The translations under genes and the position numbers were made by a program. Positions 30,961-41,100 of a stretch of DNA of 64,000 nucleotides are shown here, in pieces. Source of the stretch: Blasia pusilla (lineage: Eukaryota > Marchantiophyta > Marchantiopsida > Blasiales); contig CM114272.1 of the NCBI GenBank assembly GCA_050084515.1, forward strand, positions 15,252,001-15,316,000, in the 5' to 3' direction. Under the pieces are notes generated by a model that saw nothing but the letters and a program-made list of their open reading frames with translations, made no database searches and was not told the DNA's origin. The first letter of the stretch is position 1; each line of letters starts with the position of its first letter.

Positions 30961-31141
30961 GGTGGATCCGAGCTTGGCAGTGGTACCTGCAGGCTTGAGG
31001 TATATGTTATGCGGATCTGCGAGGGGTGCAGCCACCATGTTGGTATGTGATGGTTGTTCTTGAGGGTGGCATATGTCATGTCTGACCCCCCCTCTTGATG
31101 TGGTTCCCACGGGACGATGGATGTGTCCGAGATGTGTATAG
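30961..31141 (+). pseudogene. Family 2 copy B: C-terminal PHD-like finger
   Basis: YMLCGSARGAATMLVCDGCS, TGA in place of an Arg codon (CGA in copy A), then GWHMSCLTPPLDVVPTGRW and MCPRCV-stop. It keeps C2, C3, C4, H5, C6, C7 and C8 of the C4HC3 pattern; C1 is Tyr (TAT for TGT). This is the better preserved of the two fingers. Confidence 0.75.
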
Positions 31142-31357
31142 GGTAGTAGGTCATGTCAGAGAGATGTGATATTTTCTATCTGGAGTTGGAGGGATCCAAC
31201 TGCCAGCTAGGGGGGCGGTTGAGTGATCTCCATATATATGTATGAGTTGATTTTTGTACATGTGTGGATCGACCCGTGTGTGGGGAAGATCGGTGTTGTG
31301 TGGTGTAGATGTGACCAGCGATGTATGTTGTGTAGCGATATGTATGCGCACGACAAC
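31142..31357 (+). repeat. Family 2 copy B: 3' untranslated segment
   Basis: About 215 bp between the polyprotein stop and the LTR start. Related copies are at 22471-22683, 26985-27091 (inverted) and 32056-32257 (inverted). No obvious polypurine tract precedes the LTR. Confidence 0.8.
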
Positions 31358-31675
31358 TGTCACATCTGAGTAGCCGATAGGCCGAGATCTACCGTGGATA
31401 GGGCGTAGGAGCCAGCGGACTATCTTGAGTGTAACTTTGTCCCACAGTGTCAGATGAGGTTGAGGATAGGTCCATTGTGTCAGGAACGTCGTTTCGGCGA
31501 CTTTCATGTTGAGGTCTTTTACGGTAGGGTGACTTGTTGACTGGTCACTTCTGGTAACTGTGCACCACAAAGTCACCAAGGAAGGGCTATTTTTAGGACA
31601 AGAGCCTTTTGGCTCTTCCCAACCTATATAAGAGAGGAAGATGGCTTTCTTAAGCCATCTTCCTCTCACCCGGAA
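31358..31675 (+). repeat. Family 2 copy B: 3' LTR, 5' part
   Basis: Starts TGTCACATCTGAG, the same terminus seen inverted at 33089 and, with substitutions, at 56354. It includes the promoter-like TATA region and is cut at 31675, where an RNase H fragment begins. Confidence 0.8.
31600..31667 (+). promoter_or_regulatory. LTR core promoter with two flanking hairpins
   Basis: TATATAA at 31625-31631 lies between a hairpin AAGAGCC/GGCTCTT (31600-31617) and a perfect 16-bp stem with a 4-nt loop (31632-31667, arms starting GAGAGGAAGATGGCTT). The same arrangement recurs at 32940-33010 and 56045-56115 on the minus strand and, decayed, at 46140-46205. It is a plausible transcription start region of the family 2 LTR. 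Confidence 0.6.
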
Positions 31676-31865
31676 GTGGTTGATGGAGTCCGACAAGCTT
31701 ACGGGAAAGCTTGCCAGGTGGGCTCTATTACTACAGGAGTATGAGTTTGAGGTGGTTTATAGGCCAGGTCGGCTGAACCAAGATGCGGATGGGTTGAGTC
31801 GTAACCCATGTCCGAGTCAGAGAGACGTCACGGGAGCTCGATGGCACGGAGAGAGTGATGACAGC
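31676..31865 (+). pseudogene. Displaced duplicate of family 2 RNase H
   Basis: About 185 bp, nearly identical to 29381-29566 (KWLMESDKLTGKLARWALL to GARWHGESDD). It is embedded between a plus LTR piece and a minus LTR piece. It carries no start or stop of its own and is a rearrangement product. Confidence 0.88.
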
Positions 31866-32257
31866 CGGTTGAACAAGTCACCCGACTGTAAAAGACCTCA
31901 ACATGAAAGTCGTCAGAAACGACGTTCCTGACACAACGGACCTATCCTCAACCTCATGCGACATTGTGGGACAAAGTTACACTCAAGATAGTCCGCTGGC
32001 TCCTACGCCCTATCCACGATAGATCTCGGCCTATCGTCTACTCAGATGTGATAGCTGTCGTGCGCATACATATCGTTACACAACATACATCGCTAGTCAC
32101 ATCTATACCACACAACACCGATCTTCCCCACACACGGGTCGATCCACACATGTACAAAAAATCAACTCATACATATACATGGAGATCACTCAACCGCCCC
32201 CCTAGCTGGCAGTTGGATCCTCCTAACTCCAGATAGAAAATATCACATCTCTCTGGG
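31866..32257 (-). repeat. Inverted family 2 LTR and 3' UTR fragment
   Basis: Reverse complement of about 31163-31563: LTR part at 31866-32055 and 3' UTR part at 32056-32257. With the plus copy it makes an inverted repeat of about 390-bp arms around the RNase H fragment. Confidence 0.88.
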
Positions 32258-33089
32258 GCGCGCGCACCTATGCGCGCCTCCCACCTCGGGATTGGGGAGG
32301 CGCGTCATCACGCGCCCGCCGTCCGCCTGCCCGCGCTTCTTTCATCCGCGCCGCGCTGCGTCGTTGTCCTTTCGCTCGCCGCTGCTCGCTCGTCGCTTTC
32401 TTTGTCGCGCGCTTTGTCGCTACGCTTCGCGCCGCTCGCGCGCGCTCGTCGCGCCGAACCTAAACCCGACCTAACTCTAGCCGCTTTACTTGGCCCAAGG
32501 CCGCAAGACCCAAACTTGCCGTTCCTTTCTCTCGACGCCTCCACTTGCGTACATCCGACGCCCCACCACACGCTACACACTCATTGCTGTCCCCCAACAA
32601 TCCGCACCAGCAAAATCTGAGAAAACGGGAGCGTTTCGCCCACGGCCTTCGAACAGAAAAATGACACACAACGTCACACACACGTCTCCAGGGGCTCCCG
32701 ACCAAGGCAACTCGCTTGCCTACCTGCAAACAACGAATTCCCACCAGCCCCCTGACATCTTTCTCATGTAAAAATAAAGAGTAGTAAAAACGGCACACCC
32801 GGCCTAAAAATCCACTCCTCAATCTACATCGGCATATCGAGCCTCGTCCACCCTGTGCTATCAAGGAATCCGGACGCTAGCACCCTAGTCCTAGCTCACA
32901 CACATACAAGGGAGGTGCTCCAACGGCCCAACATGAGAAAGATGGCTTAAGAAAGCCATCTTCCTCTCTTATATAGGTTGGAAAGAGCCAAAAGGCTCTT
33001 CTCCTAAAAATAGCCCTTCTCAAGATAGTCCGCTGACTCCTACGCTCTATCCATGATAGATCTCGGCCTATCGGCTACTCAGATGTGAC
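32258..33089 (-). repeat. Family 2 LTR with 5' leader, minus orientation
   Basis: Begins TGTCACATCTGAG at 33089 reading left. About 150 bp present in the 31358 LTR are missing near 33020. The hairpin/TATA region follows, then sequence shared with 56354-55690. The part nearest 32258 is very GC-rich and low in complexity (GCGCGC, CGCTCG runs). The LTR/leader boundary is not resolved. Confidence 0.7.
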
Positions 33090-35100
33090 ACAGTGAACAT
33101 CAAAAAATTCACTCTTCCCATAAGTATACAGATGTTGAGTGTGGGAGCAATTGGATTTCGAGAAGTAATCAAAGACCAATTATTTGGACCTTGGCAAATC
33201 CCTCAAAGTTGGCTGATTTTAAACTTGGTATGTAGAGTGGGTTGCGTGTCTTTTTCCTTCACGTTATAAAAATCTGTTAAAGGTAAAAAAATAATTAAAA
33301 AATTTATGATATTAGAGAGAGTATATATCTAATTTTATTATGAGAGAATGCTTTCTTGTTTGACAATTTTTGTTCGATAATAAAAAAATATTTCAAATGC
33401 AAAAAAAAATCAGTTTGTGTGAAATATCATTAATTCTTTCATCCACTACACACTCAAGAAAACTCTTCAAACACTTTTGTATTTGGTGAGGAATTACTCT
33501 TTATTTGGTAAGAATAATCCGTAATTTAATTACTGGTGTAAAAGTATTGTGAATTGCACTAATATCATGAACTTAGAGAGATTTTAAATATTAAAAAATT
33601 CATGATAGTAGAGAGAAAAATGTACCATGGAACCATTGAGCTGCTCGGCTGGAGGAGGAGTGCGAGTAATCATCACGAGCCTTCAGATTCCGAGAAATCC
33701 AGGCCATCCATCAGACCACGTCATTAATTAATCTAGCCAATAGGACGGCACCAAGCCAAAGGATCGCAGTATTGGTGAGGCCTCTCTCGACCGTGGGGCC
33801 CGCCGCACGCTGCCACGTCGGACGACGTGACAGGCGGAGTAGTTTGCAGTGCACAATCTCCAGACAGGAGAGGAGACAAGAGGAAGAAGAAGGACAAGAG
33901 AAGTTCGCCGGTGCCCTCCCTCCCTCGGGCTCCCTGCACCGGAATCCGGATTGATCCAACATTTCGAGCGCGAGGAGGCGTAGATCGGGAAAGAATCTTT
34001 CGATTCCGAGTGCGCGAGGTCTTCTGAGGATGGAACGAATGTCTGGTTGACTACGGAGGGCCGTGTTGTGAATTGCGCGCATGTTCCAGTGGTGAGGGCA
34101 ATCATTGCAGACAGGAGTGGACGCCTTTAAAGACTGCTGACAGTAGACGGATTTAGGGATGAATCGATCCTTAGACGAGGAGGTGGGCCGATTGATGAGT
34201 GCAAGGTCAGTAGAGTATACAGTGGCTGAATGATGCTCTTGCCGGGAGAGTCTAGCTGATTTCCAAGTCCACGGTAAGCTCATATGCTTATGGGACCGGC
34301 TGAATGATGCTCTTGCCGGGAGAGTCTAGCTGATTTCCTAGTCCACGGTAAGCTCATATGCTTATGGGATCCCCTTCCGTGTATGTGATTGATCGCATCC
34401 TTCAGGCACATTTCACGATCAGGTTTCAAGATTTAAGGCGTGGAGATTTTCTCTTAGTGAAGACCTTGGATTTTTCCTCGTGAACCCGGGAGCGTTGCCT
34501 AATAGCACACACGTCAGGCACACCGACGTTTCTCTCGAGAACCTTAGTCATCCATTTCCTGAGAAAGTGACCAAGAAGGGGGAGGGACAGAAAAGGACGA
34601 GTTTGTCTTGCACGGAGCGGTAGGGTTCACGCCTCAGAGCATGGTACTGGAGATCTTGATCGCGGAGGGAGAGGGCAAGGGGCGGAGGATGTGACAGGAA
34701 TGCAAAAGCAGGAGAGACTGGAGGATCGTAGACGAGACTAGTCGCGAAACTCAGGGGCAAGATGATGGACGATACGGGAAATTCGTCAGTCGGAGGGATC
34801 CGCGTTGGTTTGTCACGGAAAATTAGGGATCTGCCCACATTCGTCTGGTCATTTGGTTCTAGAAGATTTTGTTTCACGAAAGGGATCGGACATTGTTGGC
34901 ATTGAACCAAATTCACCTCTGGACTCGATCGCGTGGGAATGTCTCACTTTATTTCATGCAATTGGTGTTTGCTTAACGTGCCAGAGTCCAAGTTCCAGTC
35001 TCTGGCCAATTGAGAAACCGACTAGAGCTTGCTGGATTTTGTTGAAGATTGACGATGTTCCTGGACATGAAAAACGAAAAGGCGTTGTGATACATCAAGA
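33090..35100. other. Intergenic and upstream region of the lipid-transfer gene
   Basis: AT-rich to about 33630, then more balanced DNA likely to hold the promoter and 5' UTR of the gene starting at 35101. No TATA box can be chosen with confidence. The short ORFs here have no domain support. Confidence 0.5.
34224..34371. repeat. 74-bp tandem duplication
   Basis: The block beginning GGCTGAATGATGCTCTTGCC occurs at 34224 and again at 34298, differing by one internal base. Each copy carries CACGGTAAGCT, a good splice-donor match, so the duplication may affect a 5' UTR exon of the downstream gene. Confidence 0.9.
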
Positions 35101-38100
35101 ATGGAGGCCATTCTAGTCAGAGCGTTAGAGTCAAAGCTGAAATATTGGTTACGTTCGTTTTCAAGAGACCAGTTCAAGCTTCAGGGCCGCAGTGTACACC
35201 TCTACAATCTTGGTTCGTTTCTCTCCCCTCTCAAAGCAGATCTCGGCATAAGAATTTTGAACAACTCCGATGCAACGTACTCTTTGCCATTTAAGCGTTC
35301 ATATGAATGAAACGGTTGGTGGCCACGAAATTATTGTGGTTCAAAACACAAAAACCCTTGAAGAAAACAATTCAGACTATCTAAAGCATCCAATAGTTTT
35401 TAAGGCATGTAACATGTTTGAGATCAGCCCGTGCACCGTATGCAAGAGGAGTGAGCGCATTTTAGTTCACAGACCATGAAGCCGAGCGAATGAAATAATG
35501 AGCATAATCCATTCTCAAATTTCCTACCGAGGAAGTGTCTGTTCTTACATGAAATGCCTCCTATCTGAGGTGAAACAAAATGGAAGAGTAGATATGAGAC
35601 AACAGGCAAAAAGAAATTCCCACTTTTTGCTTCTTGGAGTATCGATATCAATCGTGAGCTGGGTCATTGCTGTTCCTCTGCAGTTTACTCCATAAGTTTT
35701 GCCGAATTCCATACATAATATTTTTGTGATCTTTTCAACATCTCGGGCGCCCATAGAAAATTCACCTCAAACGTGTGAAAGTCATTCAATTCTGATGTCT
35801 ACCTTTACAGCCATTGGGATATTTTTGGGCGGACGATTAGTTACCAAGGAAGCAGATGTACGTTTCAATTTGCTGACCGCCACGAGACTCAAACTGTAGA
35901 TTAGCCTGTGTAGATCCTTGTCCGACCCTTCCCAGGAACACCCAAAATTTGTGATTGACAACCATGCACCCAATACTTATTTGATGGACTTCAGATCTCA
36001 ATGGAGATGTGCTTCATGCAACTATCGGCCTGCCTCCAACTCTGCGTGTGGCACAAGCTCGAGTGGGGAAGTTTGAGCTTAAGGTGAGGTGATCCCAGTT
36101 GTGATCCCTTGTTAATTCGCTTGATACATAGTCACTTCGTAAAAATAGTGTTTAATTTAGTGTTTCAAAAGCTCAATTGAAAGTAGTTCTTAGCACTATG
36201 GGTTAGATTGAAACGCTTCCTACTTTCTTGTCAACGATGCAGGGATTTGATTTTTTGATCTAGGCCTTGTATGTTCTATTAAGGCCTTTCACCAAAGAAA
36301 ACTTACCTCACTAACGTTTCAAGGTTTCCTTATTGACTCATGGCTTGTGAAATCTAATGCAGCTACCTTCATTCTCCAATGTGAATTCGGAGCCTATTGT
36401 TGTAGATATAGACAAGCTCGACATAGTGCTGGTTGAAACAAAAGCCAATGAAGTGGCTCCAGTTGTTGGGTACAAGCATTTCCTTCCGACTGACTTGTTG
36501 TCCTTTGTTGCCATCGCCCATGGTCAGAGCTCAAAGGCTTGTTGAGAAGAAGTTGCATTTAAAACAAGTAGAATCAGCTAGAAACTGAAAGAAGTTTACG
36601 TGGAAAGAATTGCTAGGAAGATATGGATGAATGCAAGTCATGGATAACAATTTGCCCTAACTCGTGTTACAGGAGTAAGTCATCCACAACACCCACAAAG
36701 GGCAGTTCCACTGGTTATGGGTTTGCCGACAAGGTAGACAGATGATGATTCACTGCCTGCTTGCTACTTTTTCATATTGTGGGTGTCTCTTCTCTCCTGC
36801 ATTGAAAGATCTAGCAGATAGATCCATATCCTTCTGTTCATACATTGCAGATTCACTTGACCTGGTTCTCCAATAGGTTCAAATATGTCTTACTGAGACA
36901 GGCATTTCAGATTGCAGATGGGATGACCATAGCAGTGGGGACAGTTAATCTGATGTTGGAAACTAGAGGTGGAGGTGGTCCAGGAGGAGCTGCTTGGTAA
37001 GGAATAGCAAGTGTTACAGATTAATGTTGGTTCATGATTGATCATCTTGGATTTCACTGCTGCATCACTGCTGTAGTATGTTCTAGATTTGTCTCTGGAA
37101 GAACTAACACATCTAAAGAATGCCCATCTGATTTGAACAGGACTCCACCATTAGCATCAATAACCATTCGGAATTTGCTGCTGTACACCACCAATGAACA
37201 CTGGAAAGTAAGCCTACTGTTAGTACGAACTATCTCTTACTAAAACTTCTTGTGTGTTTTTTTGGTTCTCTCAAAATGAGGTCTTTGTAAGAGCTATTAT
37301 AAACATCCGTACAATTCTTATTTGGGCAAATTTGCTACACAAACTGCTGAACCATCTTATGCCTTTCAGGTTGTTAACTTGAAAGAGTCGAGGGAGTTTT
37401 TCGCCAACAAGAAATGCATCTACATCTTCAAGGTGAAACTTTTTCTTAGAACTGGATGGAGTCGTAGATTTCCCTTCATTGGATTCTATTTCTTGGATGA
37501 GTTTGAGTGGAATCTCAGACCATGAAGATGACGAGTTAACTTCATTAGATCTTCTTTTCTGCAGAAATTGGAGTGGGAATCACTCTCAGTGGACCTCCTT
37601 CCACATCCAGACATGTTTGCTGATGAGATGCTGTCAGATACAGTTGCAGATTCCAACCGCGACAATGGTGGAGCTAGGAGGAGGTTTTTTGGAGGAGAGC
37701 GGTTCCTTGATAGCATCGCAGGGGCAGCCTATGTAATCTACAATTTCATCTCCTAATATTTACTAAGCATATCATACATGGGGTCTGACAGAATTTGGTT
37801 GTCACAGTTTCATGCATGATATTTCAATTGGCATTGATTCCACTCCTGCATCTTAATATTTCTTGCCAGATAACAATGCACAGAACAGAGCAAAACAACC
37901 CCATAGCTCTTGAAGTCCAAGTGCAAGTGCCTGAGACGCTGTGTCCGGCATTGAGTGAACCAGGTATGCTTGGAAGCTTGATGATACGATGTGCTCCTAT
38001 CACCACAGATTCTCTCTTCCCACATGAACTTTTGCTAGATGCCAAATTAATGGGAACATGAAATGTTATATTTTAATTTGGGCTGAAATGTGACTTAAAC

Positions 38101-41100
38101 AAATGTCACAGGACTGCGAGCACTACTACGTTTCATGACTGGCGTGTATGTCTGCATAAATCGTGGAGATGTAGACCCAAGAACGGAAGAGGTCCAAATC
38201 CACTCCATGTGCTTGGTTACTTTAAAGATATTGAGTCAAGCTACTTTTGTCTGACTGAAGTCCTTGTGTGATTAAGCAGACCAGGTAGCATAATGAACCA
38301 GTAATACTGTTTGATGATGTGATAATGGTCTGCACTGATTTGCAGTCTGCTGAGGCTGCTGGACGCACGATGGTGAAAGTGACTGTTGATCATGTCTTTC
38401 TGTGCATAAAAGATGCAGGTATATCTTGTAATAGCATTTCTTTTGATTTGAACAATTCCCAAAATTTCACTGCTGTCTCGTGATTCAGTTGATCCACAGG
38501 AAGTGGACCTGGTATGTTTTGACATGCCTCATCTGCATGCGTGCAGATTTCCAGCTGGAACTCCTGTTGCAGTCATTGAATTACATTCGGGTAGAGTAAT
38601 TTTTTTTCCTCTTTTGGGGTATATTTGTCTGAAATATTTCCCTTAGTTTTATCATCCATTTTTTCTTTATCTCTTCCACATGTTGACAAGGGTCCTGTTG
38701 CCACCAAAGTGCTTGTAGGAGTATGACCTTTGAAGGTACATTTTTATGCTCTATTTTGTTTTAAACCAGAGTGCTTAATATCTTTGCAGGCAAGTGCAGG
38801 GGATGGAGACTGCTCTCGTACTATGTCTCGTCTTGAGTTGGGCCACTTGTTTTTAAGGTGATACTGTAAGGCTGTAAGCTAAGTATGAAATTTCTTTTTG
38901 ATTGGTGTATTACATATGGTAGATAGGAGTAACAGTGAATCATATTCCTTTATAAGTACTCCTGACATATTTTTGGTTGTAAATTTACAGAGACACACAT
39001 TCAAGCCCATCATGCACTCTTGTTCAGCCTAGCATGAGAAATGTTCCCACTGATTTCCCACCAGTCCCATCCTTTGGTAGGTGATTTCTCTACTCTTGAA
39101 AGCACTACTATCTTACTTGAAGTCCCAGGAATGAGAGGACGATTTGTGTCAAGTAGGTTTTCTGTGACTATTTACTTTGCTAGCATGTTTCCTATCCCTT
39201 ATGCTGAGCCATGCTATGATATTTGAATGTGCAAGCAGTGTCTTAAGTAAACAAGCGGGATTGAGAACATTTCACGTTCTTAACACTTCAGAAAGTATGA
39301 TATAGGTTTTTGTGTGGAGTAAATACTCCATATGGAAGCTAGGAATTCAAATGAAACCTCAAGCTACTAACAAGTGTCTGGTGCTGAGGCTGGACTTCCC
39401 TGTATTGAAGTCATAATTGGCTGTTTATCGACTCTGGAAGTGAGGAGAAAATAAATTAATGTTCTGTTTTAAAATCCGCAGAGAGAGAATTGGACCATCA
39501 GTAAAGGAGTCATCTGATCAGTCCCATAGTTTCCGGAAAGTAAATGGTTCTCTCAGGTCTAGAATGAAATGTTATCCAGAGACACAGAGTGGCTTTGATT
39601 GTTTACCAGGGGACCTTGTTCTCAAACCTAATTTGCAGTTTTTGTCTTTCTTCTCTTTGCAGCCAGTGAAAAATTATGGCCACGAATTTATCCTCTTGAC
39701 AGTCGACTGGTGATAAGGAGTGTGCCACCTATGTTGTGCATGTTTGCGTCTCAAACTACTCCGTCACCTAAACCCCCTACTCTTGCATCCCAGATGGTGA
39801 TTCAGTGCCAGCCATTGAAGGTCAAATCCCTTACTCTTAGCCGAGCCTTCTGATGTGTTCCTTTCCATCTTGGAAACTGTTCTAGCGAATCTTGGAAGGG
39901 GTGCCACAGATATCAGCCGCCCTTGGTCTATTGGTGTGACTTGTACTCAAATAGACGTGCATATGTCTGTTCCTGCAGATAAATCTTCAGGAGGAGTCAT
40001 GTATACGAATTGCATCCTTCTTGGCAGATGGTGTAACAGTTAAGAGAGGTGTAGTTTCACCAGAGACCTCTTTAAATGCCATGTACTTCAGCCTCAAAGA
40101 GTTTGACCTCACAGTACCAGTAAAGTCAACAAGTAAGCCTGAAGATCAGATTGAAGAAGGTGGCTTCACAGGAGCTAGACTTCATGTAGAAGGTTTCATG
40201 GTGGCGCAAAGCCCATTCCTTACCTTCCGCTTACTGAACTTGGATGAGGACCCTGCATGCTTCCCCTTCTGGAAAGGGCAACCTGTTGATTCTAGTCAAA
40301 AAAGGTGGGTTATTCGGGCAACCCATGTAAGCATTGCTCTTGAAACAGGAAGCTGTGATGACATGGCCCAAAGTGCAAATTCTTCTGAGTGGGATTCTGG
40401 CCTTTGGCGTTGTGTGGTCATGGCAGAGCCATGTGTGGAAGCTGCCATGGTTACTGCAGATGGGACACCACTGATTACCATACCACCGCCTGGGGGAGTT
40501 GTAAGACTAGGTGTTTCATGCAAAAGCTACACTTCTAATACATCAAGTGAGCAGCTTCTTTTTGTGCTGAAAATGTATGGTTATATAGGGGATGTTAGTC
40601 AAACACTTCTGCGAGTCAGCAAAGGACTGGAAACTGTGAATCCTACAGCTGGGGTGCAAAATAAGGTGTCTAAGGGAAGTACAAAACCAGAAGGCGCACT
40701 TGCCAAAATAGCCCCTGATGACAGTGCTGTGATTCTCAAAGTTGGTAATTTAGAATTGAAGCTATTGGAGTCTGTTGTTGGTCAGGTTGCGGTGGAAGGA
40801 CCTCCCTTGGTTCAGATTTTTAGTCGTGGAATTAGTCTCAAAGCAACACATAGGATGTTTGGCGGTGCTGCGGCAATATCATCAGCTCTGTGCTGTCAGG
40901 ACATAAGGGTTGAATGTGTTGAAACAGAAATTGGTAGCCCAATGGCTCCTGTCACTTTAGTCAGTGACTCTCTCATCCAGTTCAAGGAGAAGCTAAGACA
41001 ATCTGTCATAAAAAGTGCAGACAATCCATTCAGCGAACATGACACAGACATGTCTTCTGACCAGAAGAGCCAGCCTTCGGGATCAGAATGGGACAAAGTA

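Noticed and set aside
34805-35116. 103-codon ORF just before the lipid-transfer gene
   Set aside because: Reading frame unrelated to the chorein domain start at 35101; it overlaps the probable 5' UTR.
39459-39713. Additional exon of the lipid-transfer gene
   Set aside because: The phases of exons 14 and 15 join directly and family alignment needs no residues here.
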